64,000 nt of DNA from the NCBI GenBank assembly GCA_023512835.1, contig CM042088.1, positions 58,897,579-58,961,578 on the forward strand, given 5' to 3'. The notes beneath the pieces were generated by a model. It searched no databases. It worked only from the letters and a program-made list of their open reading frames with translations, and was not told the DNA's origin. A program made the translations under genes and the position numbers. Each line of letters begins with the position of its first letter. Position 1 is the first letter of the stretch. The DNA comes from Taxillus chinensis. Its lineage: Eukaryota; Streptophyta; Magnoliopsida; Santalales; Loranthaceae. This document shows positions 46,443 through 58,589 of this stretch, one piece after another.

Positions 46443-49400
46443 TTATTTGGATGTTGCAATTTCCGCTTCAAGCAATTTCTTCGGTTTCTTTGTCAACACA
46501 TTAAATGCGGGGAAACCCTCAAACAACTGCAGCTCATTCCTGGTTAGGGGGTCAAAAAGACCATCTGATGGGGGAATAAAAAAATGCATCAGCTATAAAA
46601 CTACAATAGGAAGTATAAGCAAGCAAACACCAGTTTTCTTTATATCAAATTAGGCGTCATCGATCTATCCAAAAGCAAGACATTGCAGCGTGCAAATATG
46701 GGAACACTGCAGTCCCTGCATTAAAATCTCTGGGAAGCCAGTCCCTACAATACTTTCAAAATTCTAATTTTCTTATTAACACTTACATGGAACATATAAC
46801 AACACGAAATGTGCTCTTGCAATTCTAATTTTCTAAATAATGTTTCCATTTTCTTTTAGCAGATTGCATGCATACAATAAGAAATGAGCGCTTGCCTATC
46901 ATGAAAGTATACAAAAGCATAATTTTGTTCACAGTTGGGAATTCAAATGTCAGCCTACCCTGTTAGGACCATAAGAACAGTGGAAATCCTTAGAAAGTGA
47001 GTTTTCTGCCTGGATAGGTAGCAACACTGGAACCCCAGCACATTAGGTTTCACAGGCTTAATCAACAAACAGTCTAAATAATGTTGGTTATATGTCTGCA
47101 AATAACAATATGCCCCGGTGCGCATTTTGCAAATTCAGGTTATTTACTCAATTATATCTAATCTATTAGAGCATAGTAGTAGCCTCTTTAGCTAAAATTT
47201 AGAAAAAAAAATCATTTTTATGAACTTTAATTAATCACTTTTTACGATCTAAAACAATAGACTCAACAAAATTTTAATTATCATAATAAAATATTAATTC
47301 TATTACTTTAAAATTTGGATCTTTTTAAATTTTATTGGCTATTTTAATTTGATTTTAAAAATAAAATAAAGATATAATAATATAATATTATTTAGCCAAA
47401 AGTCTTCAAATTTAAAGAATCATTTAACTAGCTCATTACATGATAGTTTTTCACCTTTTAATTATTTATTTATTTAAATTATAACTTTAGCTAATACACT
47501 ATTAAAAGCATCCTCAACTTTTGTTAGTTAAATTGAATAGCTAAAAGTACATTTAGCTTGCTACAATAACAATAACATTTTGACTAATGATACTTCAATC
47601 TTATTTCATTTATTTTTTTCTTAAACTATTATTTTACCCAATATACTTTTTTTTTTTTCTAAAATTCCTATCACGGCGACAGATGAGCACAATTGCGCGC
47701 GGCAACCAAGACACAAGCCAGAGCAAGGGAAATGCAAGCTTTGGCATGGCGCTCTTCCCTGCCGCTGCTAACTTTGTCCAATCTGAATCGGCCAGCCTCC
47801 AAATCGCCAGAGCAAGGGAAACGCAAGCGCGCGACGGGGAGCAATGTTGGGGGACTTGCGACATCGTTGCTTCGCGAGCCGCAGGGGGAGGGGAAGCCGT
47901 CGGCCGCCACTAGAAAGGAAGGGGAGACACGTGACACAAGGGGAGGGAAAGCCGTCGGCCGCCACTGGAGAGGAAGGGGAGACGCGCAATGCAGGGGGAG
48001 GAGAAGCCGCAGGCCATCACTGGAGGGGGAGGGAAAGGCATGCCACCGCTTGGGGGAGGGGAAGGCATGCGATGGAGAGGAGATGCATTGGGGAGTAGTA
48101 CACGACTGGAAGGAGCTGGGTTGGAAAATTATTTGCTTTGCTGAGCTGGCATCAATAGCCAAAATAAAAGCTAAAGCCATATTTGACCTTTTTTTTTTCT
48201 TTTACCAACAGTTTAGCTAATGCATTCGAGATTATATTTAGTTAAATATTACTATTGCTATTGCTTTTGCTAGTAGATTGGAGATGACCTTAATGCTCTT
48301 AAATCATCCAGATTAAGGGAACTCCCCATAAATCATATAAAAAACTCTTACAAGGGTCATCACCAATTAAATAAGAACTCGACAAAGACAAGGCATTCCC
48401 TTCAGACCCAAAACTTAACCAAACAAAGTGAGTGTAGAAAAATCAGTGTGGGGAGGTACTCTTGAATGGAGTAGGATGGAAGGGCACAACAAGAAGTCTT
48501 TTCCAATGCCTTCAAATTAATTGTTTCTAACATTTGCAATCTGTATCTTTAGCATATGGAAAATATAATATAACACTGTCAAGCATTTGGGGTACATCCA
48601 AAATATTATAGGTTGAAGTAGATGGAAGAAATAAGTTTACTAAAATTCAGCATTAAAATAGAAGAAAAGGAAAAGGAACTGACAGGATTACAGGAAGAAA
48701 GGAAGAAAAATACCAGAAGTACAGATGAAAGAGGCTACGATAGTGCCAATTAATTTGCAGGTGTATGCTACGGGCACCAAATAAAGGTTTTGCCCAGTGG
48801 CAACAACAATCCTCAAATTACCAACAATTTGTGCTACAAACTCCCAATCCTTCACTTTTAATAATCGTAATGAAGCCAACAAAAAATAATATAAAAAAAT
48901 GGACTTGTTAGTACCAGAATGCAAACAAGCAAGACTCACTTGCTGAAAAGCAATGATTTAAATAATAATCAGTAACTTAATGAATATATCAATAATTACA
49001 TGAGAACTGAACTAGAAGCCTAAGAATTTGGTCCAGGAACCTAACCACAACAAACACATAAATTGTGCATATATGATCAACTGGCTCAGCCAACACCTTA
49101 TCATTGCCTTCATAATTACCCCACCAAACAACTGAAATGAAAGCAAGTCCAACCTTTGACAATCATTGTCGGTTTTGTTACTTTGGCCTTTCACAAGTAG
49201 CTTACTAGAATTTCAAATAAAGCTTGCTTTTTATCTCAAACTGAAATGAAGTTCTTCCAATGCACAAAATAACAGTACTGCAGAGATTCAACCAAATAAA
49301 AAACCATATGCATCCTAAGCTAAATTAACCTGCAGAAATGCAGATCATGCCAACAATCTTAGGATACATTTGTTGACAACTAAATACTGGTCTGCTTTAA

Positions 49401-50481
49401 CTGCATTTTGCTAAAGTTCATGGCTATGCATATGCAGTGTATGAGAGAGAGAGAGAGAGAATAAATCTAACATTGTCATACAATCACTCACATCGACATG
49501 ATGGTACCCTTAAAATTAACCTAAAAACCTCACAACTAAGATATATAGACTATATATATAGAAGCAAGCAGCTACAAGTCCATAACCACACAAACGAACT
49601 AATAACCAGGCTCAACCTACAACTTACTTTGGACTACAATCAACCAACCAGAAGCAGCTATAACCCCATGTACGCTCAAGGTTTTACAAAATTACACTTT
49701 GCACCCTTATGGTTTAACAAACTACATCCAGTACCCTCATTTTTAATTTTCATATAGAAATAAACCACTTCCCATAAATAAAATAATTAACCTCCAGATC
49801 TGCACGCAGATAATGCAATCATCTTAAGATATGTTTGTTGAAAATCATTTTGATTATAACCTTGCCCAAATCTTGCGGAGGCTTCTACATGTTGTTTTTA
49901 TTTATAAAAGAGATATAAGAGAAAACGAACACCATAACAAACAGTAAGATACTGGATCTAAATATGCCGGTCATTACAAAATTATTGACGTATAACCCTG
50001 AAAAATGACCTACAAACCTCCACACAACAAAGATACATACATTATACACGCCTACACATCCATTAAACAATTTTATAAATAACATTATCAACTGGCTCAG
50101 CTAGCACCTTATAATGGGCTTAATCAATCTACTACCATCCGAGTGGAAGCAGCTGTAAGTCCGGCCTTTTTGTCATCACAGCCAGCCCGGTTTAGTTTAA
50201 AATAACATTACTACAATTTTGAAGTTGGGAAAAAAATTATAAGAGGAACCCTGCAGATCAGCGGATCTTGCAAATACCTTGTGAATGAACACTAATGTGT
50301 TCCAGGCATAATATTAGATGTTTTAAACACGACAAAAAGAAAGGCAAAAGAAAATAAAATTGTAGAAATTATGGGTCATTGAACCACAGTAGAATGAATC
50401 GCCGTCTTTGAATGAAGTAGGCCATTCAATCCATTTATCCGAAGAAACCTGTAAACCTGTAACGCTTTCGATCCTTCCCAT
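46443..50481 (-). CDS. Candidate three-exon gene of unknown function
   Basis: Proposed exons are 50481-50385, 48854-48714 and 46564-46443. The GT-AG junctions agree in phase and give 360 nt, 119 residues. The middle exon reads KDWEFVAQIVGNLRIVVATG then a hydrophobic stretch ending TIVASFICTS. The last exon reads DGLFDPLTRNELQLFEGFPAF and ends KKPKKLLEAEIATSK. The charged C-terminus after a hydrophobic centre could suit a small membrane-associated protein, but I recognise no family. The first exon (MGRIESVTGLQ...) is the weakest part, and a missing exon is possible. Intron 2 contains a TTA-flanked DNA element and intron 1 contains duplicated segments. It converges on the DAC-like gene. It could be a real gene, a pseudogene or chance frames. 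Confidence 0.38.
47169..48298. mobile_element. PIF/Harbinger-like non-autonomous element with GC-rich core
   Basis: The ends are GAGCAT (47169) and ATGCTC (48298), flanked on both sides by TTA (47166-47168 and 48299-48301), the 3-bp target duplication typical of PIF/Harbinger. TTTAGCTAA motifs recur inside both ends. A second AGCATCCTCAAC block near 47503 suggests another element's end or an internal duplication. The GC-rich core at 47680-48110 contains about three degenerate units of about 55 bp (GGGGAGGGGAAGCCG...GCCACTGGAG). Long frames there on both strands are compositional. It sits within a proposed intron. Confidence 0.5.
49010..50190. repeat. Duplicated intronic segments
   Basis: Related blocks recur here. 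GATCAACTGGCTCAGCCAACACC (49077) returns as ATCAACTGGCTCAGCTAGCACC (about 50087). The CTGCAGAAATGCAGATCATGCCAACAATC block (about 49331) has relatives near 49796 and 50252. This indicates an old direct duplication within the proposed intron 1 of the unknown gene. A (GA)n tract is at 49442-49460. Confidence 0.55.
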
Positions 50482-52213
50482 AATTCCACAAAACCCTAAC
50501 CGCGTACCATGAAAAAAAACACAAAACAAAACAAACCTAGAATAAAGAACGAAAGGAGGCTACAATGTCAATGAGTCATTTGCCTCACTGGTGTGGTGGC
50601 GAAGATAAGGTAACAACAATAGGGTTAGAATATATAGGAATACGTCACCAGGTCGTCTTTATCGTAGGTCGTCTTTATAGTTTCCATTAATTGTACGATG
50701 CCTCTATAGTTTTTATCGTCATACCGTTATTTTTAAAAGAAATTAATTTTAGCTGTGCTTTTAAAATAAATTATTATGAAAATAAAATATAATTTAAAAA
50801 ATATTTTAATTTCTAAAAGCAGTTGATAAATATTTAATAAATTAAAAACAAAAGTATTGTGAAGATATAAAAGACACAAATATCCTTTTTTATTTTATTA
50901 TAATTTAAAAAATAAAAATTAACCTTTCCTCTTCTATTCTCACCCTCGCCACGCCCCTCTGCACCCCTCCTCACCTCTCGCCGCCCCCTTTGTTTTTAGC
51001 CCCCACCCCTCGCTGCCTTACAGCAGCCACTGCTAAATATGTTGGGTTAAATCACAAATATAGAGAATAAGATTTGGTGGAAACGGCGAAAATGGGCATG
51101 TGCTGCAGGTCTGGAACGAACTCGAGGCAGTTGCAGGCGATGTGATAGGCATTGTGGTTGCTCTTCCACCATGCGATGCTAATCCCGGTGAGGCGATGTG
51201 ATGGACGAATCTTTTATTGAAGAATGGTTAGTGGAAATGCATAATTTAACCTTCGTTTCCCCAATATAAGCCATGCCCTTCTTTGTTTCCGTTTTTTTAT
51301 GGATTTAGAAAATCAGGAAATGCGGAAAAGTATAGATCTCTTGTTTAAATATTTGTATTGTCAAATAATTTACATCTGAAATCTGAGGAAAATTTGGCAT
51401 TTGGATATATCTAAAAACTAAACAGGGGGAGACGGCGTAGTCACAGAGGTGGTAGCCAATGAAAAAAGTTGGGAGGTGGTGCCAAGCGGTGGCGAGGTGG
51501 CAGGCGATGAAGGCGTTTGTGACATCCTGGTCGTCGAGGTTTGGGAGAGGGAGGTCACAGTAGGGGTGGTGCTTGGATCAGTCGGAGATGTCGTAGCCCT
51601 AAACTGAGATCGTATAGGATGAAGAATGATATTATTGTCATTTTAATTTTTTTTTAAAACTGCTTCTTAAAAAAAGTAACTTCTAAAAGAAACCCTTGAA
51701 TTGTTTCTGTTTTTGGGCAAAAAAAAAACAGAAACTTTTTTTATAAGTACTTATTTTAATTTTACCAAAAACATTCCCAAACTGGGCCGTTGCCTACTAT
51801 GCTTTCTTTTTTATATATAGGAATATGCCAGCTCGGCAGCTCCCACTATTTTCTTTCAAAGCAGGTTTTTAAATTTTTTATTTTAATTAAAAAAGACGCT
51901 CTTTAAAAGTTTATTTATTTTAAATTTTTTCTTTTTATATATTTTTTATTTTATTAAAATATATTATTATTATTATTTTACTTTTTTCCTCTTTTACTTA
52001 TTATAATAATTCAAAAAAAATCATGCACTAAATAAAATATAAAAAAATAATGACTTTTTAATGAATAAATAGTAAATCTCTAAATATAAAAAAGTATTAT
52101 TCATTTTCTATCTAAAAGTTATATTTTAGAGATTCGGATGTGAGCATATTTTAGATGTTTTCTTTTCAAATTTTATCCCTATATTTTAGGGAAAAAAATT
52201 AGGGAACCCAATA

Positions 52214-52215
<2 letters not shown>
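50482..52215. other. Intergenic; AT-rich with a GC-rich patch
   Basis: No gene is supported. Around 50940-51620 is a GC-richer patch (GGTGGCGAGGTGGCAGGCGATG and similar). The sequence before 51785 (CCAAAAACATTCCCAAACTGG) looks like the end of a DNA-transposon derivative. I could not find the matching left end. Confidence 0.4.
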
Positions 52216-52262
<47 letters not shown>

Positions 52263-52477
52263 CTTATAAAAAGAAAAAAGAGTGCAATGAACGTAGGTGC
52301 AATACAGTTGTTCAACCAGAATAACTCAAATTGCACTTTCATTTAACTATAGTTAGTTATGTAGAATGAACTGTAGTGGATGAACAGTTAAATGAAAGTG
52401 TGATATAGGTTGTTCAAACATGATCACCCTTTATTGTGTTCTTTTTTATCAACCTCTCTCTCTCTCTCTCTCCCCCC

Positions 52478-52540
<63 letters not shown>
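52216..52540. mobile_element. Hairpin MITE flanked by (AT)n, (CT)n and (TA)n tracts
   Basis: The core at about 52261-52454 has ends TTATAAAAAGAAAAAAGAG and the complement of TTGATAAAAAAGAACACAA. An internal hairpin has arms at 52334-52355 and 52383-52403 (CACTTTCATTTAACT and its complement). An (AT)n run precedes it (52216-52260). (CT)n then (TA)n follow (52455-52540). The ends are like those of the large element 34869-44082. Confidence 0.65.
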
Positions 52541-52541
<1 letters not shown>

Positions 52542-53116
52542 TGCTTAGGCAGCAATATGTTTCCCCAAGAGTAACTAGCACATAAAAACACAAATCATAC
52601 GAACATTTTTTTCCCAGGGTGTATCTTTTAGGGCATGGGATACATGAGGACGATCGTCTTAGTCGATTTTCATTACAATGCTTCCATTTCTTTTCTATGA
52701 TGGAGTAAAAGAGGGAAGAGAGGTCATTCTATTTCGTCTTGCCTTTATATAACGGTGGAGAGGGTTGTAAAGACTCGTATTTGGGTAGTTTTGAGAGATA
52801 GCCATTCTATGGGAATGTAACTATCTGGACGGTTGTGTAGTCGTCGATGTGAGCATTTTGACTGTACTTGGGCCCGATTCCGAGTCGGGGCCCCGTTTGA
52901 CCCGATTGTTGACTTTTTGGGGTTTATTGGTTGACTTTGCGTTTGGGCGGTCATTTGGGTGTAATAATATCTGTTTAGTGTTGTGCTCGTCATTTCGAGC
53001 ATTTTAACTGTAGTTTAACTCAATTTGGAGTTCGGGGCCTTGGAGGTCAATTTTTGTGTTAGAAGGTCAATTATTGACTGGGTCAATGGTTGACTAGGTC
53101 AGTTGACTGGCAGAAA

Positions 53117-53124
53117 TATAAATA
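53117..53124 (+). promoter_or_regulatory. TATA box of the LTR promoter
   Basis: TATAAATA in the context AAATATAAATAGCAGC is conserved at the same place in the LTR at 39206 and in the partial 3' LTR (near 63484). The solo LTR at 58153 has a TATATATAA variant. Confidence 0.7.
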
Positions 53125-53734
53125 GCAGCAAAAAAAAAAGAAAAGAAAGAAGAAGCTTTCACTTTACGTTTCACGTTTGTGCGTTTGAGAGAGAGAGCTT
53201 GGAGGCCTTGGCGATTTGGGGCGATTTGGGTTTGTGGAGCTCAAAGATTCACTTCAAGTAGGTGTCCTTGAACTTCTTATCTCTCTCTTGTTTTGGATCT
53301 GCACGAATTTATCATGATTTATGAAATTGAGCATGAACTCTAAAATTTGGGGAAAACCAATTTTGGGTTAGATCTAATGGTTTAACATAAGATCTGTGGT
53401 TAAGAACTGTTTTATATCATTGTGGATATATATTTATGTGATTTTGGGGTTGATTAACTGTGTTTTTCATGAGGGTTGATAAGTCAACCATGGAAATCTG
53501 GGTTTAGATTTAGATTTCTAGAAATCTGGAATTTTATACCTGTTTCTGTTGTTTCTGCGCGATTTAGAGGCATTCTAGACGCGTTTTGAGGTAGATATCG
53601 TAGTTTGTTGCGAAACAGGGGTGTTAGTGAGCGTCTGGGAGTTTCTGGGTGTGTTCCAGACGAAGAACAGGCAAAAAAAGATGATGAACAGTACCCTAGG
53701 CGCGTTACTGGGTCGAACTAACGAAAATCCGAAG

Positions 53735-53985
53735 TTCTGGGTTGTAGTTCGTAGGTCGAAGGTTCGTAGTTCGAAGGTTCGTAGTTCGAAGGTTCGTAGT
53801 TCGTAGGTTCGAAGGTTCGAAGTTCATAGTTCGAAGGTTCATAGTTCGTAGGGTTGTAGTCCGAAGGTCGAAGATCGTAGCCTCGCTTCGAGTCTTCGAG
53901 GCGTGCTGCAGCTCCGCACTCCGCAGCTACGAGTCGCCGTTCCGCAGCTACGAGTCGAAGGTTCTGAGCTACGAGTCGCAGCTCC
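53735..53985 (+). repeat. LTR minisatellite, CGAAGGTTCGTAGTT-type units
   Basis: Short units of CGTAGTT and CGAAGGTT in irregular order occupy the position that holds other repeat arrays in the sister LTRs. Confidence 0.85.
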
Positions 53986-55207
53986 AACAGTGTAACTAGA
54001 CACTGGACAGCACTGGACTGGACCTATTTACATCGTAACCTATACCCATCTACACATTTAAGTATATTAGTTACTATGTAAATAACGAAATACTCCCCAT
54101 TTGGATTCAAAGAAAAATACTAGAAAAATTAATTCCACTCTTTCAAAATGTGAAAATTGGGATTTAGTGTAAAATCTCGGAAAAACCCAAAAGTTCGTAG
54201 TGGTGAATTTTTGGAAAGTGGGGTTAGACATCTCAGAAAAATCCCCAAAAATCAGATTATCTTATTTATGATATGGGAACCCAATGCCGGGACTTTTGAT
54301 TTCAAGAAAATAGCTGCTATGGGTACTTCCTTCATAAATCAAGGATTGAGGATTTACTTGTGAAGACTGGCTACAGTTCCAAAGGAAATGTTGAGAATGA
54401 CATGCCATACTAATGTTAGTATGTTGGTGTGAGGTATTGGGGCATGGACTCCGTGACTTGTTTGGGTTCTCACGGTGATGCACTGATGGTGCTATGTGGT
54501 TAACGTGGCAGGCATATGCACCGATGGCAGGCCTGTGTGGCGACTGTGGCCGGGCATATTACTACGTGGACAGGCTAAGGCCTGAGTTGAGCCGTTGAGC
54601 TCGTGGAGCTAGGGCTGAGTGCCCTGAGCTGGGATCCCATGGAGGATCGTGGACAAGTTGTCTTGTATGGGCAGGCTGAGTCCTGATGTTGGTTTGTAGG
54701 CTGAGTCCTGATGATTGTGCACACTACACGGTGCACGAGTACACTGAGCATATAGTATAGACTTATATGTGTTGCATGATGTGGAGTTTTGGGGTCACCT
54801 ACTGAGCTTGTCGCTCACCCCTACTTGTTGTTTACCCTTTTCAGGTGTGCCCGGAGACTAGTGGAGGACTTTCTTCCAGGAGGACGCCCACTACTCTGAT
54901 GTATGATACAATTATATTCTGTATTGTTTTATGTGATATCCCGGACATGGGTCCGTGGACAGTTGTATTTGCATACTGTATGATGTGATGTCTATATGAC
55001 TGTTTGACTCATTGTATGCATGATGATATATGGGAAAGTATAGGATTACCCTTGGTGTATAGGCTGTACAGGGTTGCATATTTGAGACAGCACCCGTGGT
55101 GTAGTCTCTATTGGTGTTAGTCACCAACCCCTTGACCTTTCGGGTGCGGGCAAGGGGAAGTCATGTACCCGGTTCCAGGTTCCCTGGAATTCGGGGGCGT
55201 GACAAGT

Positions 55208-55219
55208 TGGTATCAGAGC
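55208..55219 (+). promoter_or_regulatory. Primer-binding site, initiator tRNA-Met type
   Basis: TGGTATCAGAGC begins 3 bp after the 5' LTR. It is complementary to the 3' end of plant initiator methionine tRNA, the usual minus-strand primer for this lineage. Confidence 0.9.
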
Positions 55220-55490
55220 ATGGTCTAGTGGACCTAGGTTAGTGCGGGGTGGTTATTTGATTCCATGTGACTTGGAAAACTGTAGGGAGGGCGCCTGATC
55301 AACACAGTCCTTACATGTATTCTAGGTTATTTTGGTGTTAGTTAGATCATCCTATGAGCATACATGGGGATGGGGTGCATTGCTAGTGGTATGATTGTGT
55401 GCATATAGGGCACTAGATTGTCTTTGTGTGTGATATGATTGCATTTGGTGCCAGGATGGCACGTGGCCGTGAGAGCCAGGACTTAATTAT

Positions 55491-55610
55491 GGTGTACCCT
55501 GAGGGGTGACACGATGCTATATGCATGGTTATGGACCTACGGGTCGTGTGGTGTACCCTGATGGGGGACACGATGTTATATGCATGGTATGGACCTACGG
55601 GTCGTGTGGT
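55491..55610 (+). repeat. Two-copy 60-bp tandem repeat in the gag leader
   Basis: Units 55491-55550 and 55551-55610 share GGTGTACCCTGA, GACACGATG, ATATGCATGG and GGACCTACGGGTCGTGT. It lies between PBS and gag; its role is unknown. Confidence 0.85.
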
Positions 55611-55702
55611 GAGAACCTACAAGTCGGTTGTGCCTTTGATGGCTGTTTGTGCTAGCAGTGCTAGTATTGATCGTCTGATTGTTTGTTGTTGTGGTTAGTG
55701 TG

Positions 55703-56926
55703 ATGGCACCACTGAGGAGGGTTGTGCGAGGCCAAGGCCCGGCAGAGGAGCCCACGATAGAGTCGGGGCACCAGGGGCAGCAGAGCCCACAGCAGAGATC
55801 GTCAGCTCCCGTTGTGGGACCTAATTTGGCTCAGGTGTTGATTCAGTTGCAGGAGGCCATGCAGGGTATGCAGGGCTCGATGAGGGATATGGCTAGAGAG
55901 GTGGATGAGCTGAAGAGGCAACAGCAGCCTCAGCAACCACCACAGCCTCAGCAGCAAGAGGCAAGGGTGGTGCAGGATGTGCACCAGCAGGAGGTCGTGA
56001 TAGAGCCAGCACGACAAGGAGTGGATTGGGCTGCGCAGTTTTTAAAACACGCACCCAGGACTTTTGAGGATGGTTCGCGGCCAGAGGTAGCCGAGGACTG
56101 GATTAGGTGGACAGAGGACATCTTTGATATAATTGGGGTGCCAGATGAGGAGCGGGTGCGAGTGGCGACGCACTATTTGTTGGGTATCCCCCGTAGGTGG
56201 TGGGAGTCCACTAGAGCTGTCCATGGCAGTCAGATGAGCCGGAGAGAGTTTGTTGAGCACTTCTTTGGGGAGTATTTTCCCAACTCGGTACAATATGCCC
56301 GACGAAGAGAGTATTATGAGCTTCAGCAGGGTGGCCAGACGGTGGGTGAGTATGTGCAAGCCTTCACAGATTTAGGGCGGTTTGCTTTTGAGGCTTGGGA
56401 AAAGGAAGCTTGTAAGACGTAGGATTTTATTCAGGGCTTGAGGCCATCTCTAAAAAGATAGCTGGAACCGATGCAGTTGACCAGCTACCGGGAGGCGGTC
56501 GACAAGGCGCTCATTATTGAGCGGGGTCAGGATCAGGCGAGAGCCCAGAGGCCGGGTGGTTTGGCAGGTTCGGGCAAGAAGAGACAGAGTGGGGATAGCA
56601 GTGTTGCTCAGTCTGAGAGAAGGCAGGTGCAGAGGGTTTCCAGCCAGGCGGTGGGACCCCGTGAGAGTTCAGCCAGCAGGAGGCCAGGGGCCTGTTGGAG
56701 TTGTGGTTTGACTGGGCATGTATCGAGAGACTGCCCGAGGAAAAGGATGACTTGCTTCCGATGTGGGAAGGTGGGACATGGAGCTAGGGAATGTGTTACC
56801 CTTAGCTCGACCAGCAGTGTAGGCCTTCGTCCGAGAGAGCAGAGACAAAGGAGTGGGGCTCCGTCTCAGAGGTCAGTGCCGCCGGCACAGAGCACGCTGA
56901 TGCGACCTGCGGTGCAGCAGCCTTAG
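55703..56926 (+). pseudogene. Retrotransposon gag (broken)
   Basis: The start is chosen at the ATG of MAPLRRVVRGQGP. A Gln-rich stretch comes first, then a capsid region (FLKHAPRTFEDGSRPEVAEDW ... RRWWESTRAVHGSQMSRREF ... FFGEYFPNSVQYARRREYY). Two CCHC zinc knuckles follow at about 56692-56733 (CWSCGLTGHVSRDC) and 56752-56793 (CFRCGKVGHGAREC), which bind element RNA in the particle. In-frame TAG stops lie at 56420 and 56459, and a third at 56924 at the C-terminal end. Downstream sequence continues in the same frame, so gag and pol were one reading frame. Confidence 0.9.
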
Positions 56927-58152
56927 CGGGAGGCACAGGGTCATATGGATCAGCGGGGCAAGGCCCTAATGGGCCAGGCTAGTGGCAGTGGACCCCGAGG
57001 GAGGACTTTTGCCCTTACCAGCAGAGAGGCAGAGGTTCCACCAGTGGACGAGGCAGGAGCAGGACCTTCAGTGGTGAGAGGTACCATTATCATTTCTTAT
57101 ACTATTTGTTCAGTTTTGATTGATACTGGTGCTACCCATTCTTTTATTTCGTATGCTACGGTGGTTGGGTTAGGGTTGGACCAGGAGATAGTTAGTCAGT
57201 CTCTGGTGGTTGCTTCACCTTTGGGTGGACTTGTGATACTTGAGAGTATCTGTCGTGCTTGTCAGGTAACACTTGGGGGTGTTTACCTGTTGTGTAATTT
57301 GTATATCATGGAGTTAGATGATTTTGATGTTATCCTGGGTATGGACTGGTTGGTCTCTATGAAGGCCAAGATTGATTGTTTTCGACGGCGTGTGACGTTC
57401 CTCACACCAGAGGGCACGCGGGGTGTCTTTGTGGGTGAGTGGACTGAGGAGGCATGCAGGTTGGGACCTTTGAGGCATCGGTGGGGTGATGTGACCCACC
57501 AGTTAGCCAACTTGACGTTGGTTGACAGGAGGAGAGAGGGGAAAACTGTTTTGCCACCCATTATAGATCAGTTCCCGGATGTGTTTCCCGAGGATTTGGT
57601 CAGTTTGCCACCAGTGAGGGAGGTAGAGTTTTCGATTGAGTTATTGCCAGGGACAACAGCGATCAGGTTAGCGGCCTACAGGATGGCACCGACAGAGCTT
57701 AGAGAGCTCAATAGACAGATAGATGACCTATTGGCATGAGGCTTTATCAGGCGGAGTAGCTCACCATGGGGTGCTCCAGTGTTGTTCGCCAAGAAGGCGG
57801 ATGGTTCACTTCGGCTGTGTATAGACTACCGGAAGCTGAACTAGGTGACTGTGAAGAACAGGTATCCATTGCCGAGGATCGATGACCTGTTCGATCAGTT
57901 TCGAGGTGCGAGATGGTTTTCCAAGATAGACTTGAGATTTGGATACCATCAGTTGAGGGTTAGGGAGGCAGATATCCCTAAGACCGCATTCAGTTGTCGT
58001 TATGGGCATTATGAGTGGCTTGTGATGCCGTTTGGGCTCACGAATGCTCCAGCAGTGTTTATGGGATTGATGAACCAGGTGTTTGCTCCATATTTAGATA
58101 TGTTCGTTGTGGTGTTCATCGATGATATTTTGGTCTATTCGGCGACCAAGAG
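56927..58152 (+). pseudogene. Retrotransposon protease and N-terminal reverse transcriptase (broken)
   Basis: The aspartic protease active site LIDTGATHSF lies at about 57119-57148. RT follows: the entry region near 57640 (ELLPGTTAIRLAAYRMAPTE), [20 protein letters not shown] near 57765, [26 protein letters not shown] and the catalytic FIDDILVYS at 58115-58141. In-frame stops are TGA at 57737 and TAG at 57842, in the same frame as gag. The solo LTR enters a few codons after the FIDD motif, cutting RT in two. Confidence 0.9.
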
Positions 58153-58556
58153 TGTAAAGACTCGTATTTGGGTAGTTTTGAGAGATAGTCATTCTATGGG
58201 AATGTAACTATCCTGGACGGTAGTGTAGCCGTCGATGCGAGCATTTTAATCGTACTTGGGCCCGATTCCAAGTCGGGGCCCCGTTTGACCCGATTGTTGA
58301 CTTTTTGGGGTTTATTGGTTGACTTTGCGTTTGAGCAATCATTTGAGTGTGATAATATCTGAACAGTGTTGTGCTCGTTATTTCGAGCGTTTTGACGATA
58401 ATTTGACTCAATTTGGAGTTCGTGACCTCGGGAGGTCAATTATTGCGTTCGGGTCAATTATTCTTTGGGAGGCCAATTATTGGCAACGGTATATATATAA
58501 TTAAGAATCGCCTTATATCTTTAATTGCCAATTATTGGTACGTGCATGTTTGAGCA

Positions 58557-58589
<33 letters not shown>

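Larger units (their letters stand above)
52766..55204 (+). repeat. 5' LTR, 2439 bp
   Basis: It starts TGTAAAGACTCG and ends GGGGGCGTGACA, immediately before the primer-binding site. In the first roughly 185 bp I count about ten differences from the 3' LTR start at 63134, indicating an old insertion. It includes a TATA box and a minisatellite. Confidence 0.93.

Noticed and set aside
47671..48220. Overlapping 169- and 175-codon frames on opposite strands
   Set aside because: They run through a GC-rich minisatellite core of a DNA element, are repetitive and resemble no protein family.
55802..57561. Minus-strand frames across gag and protease
   Set aside because: They are antisense shadows of the retroelement reading frame.
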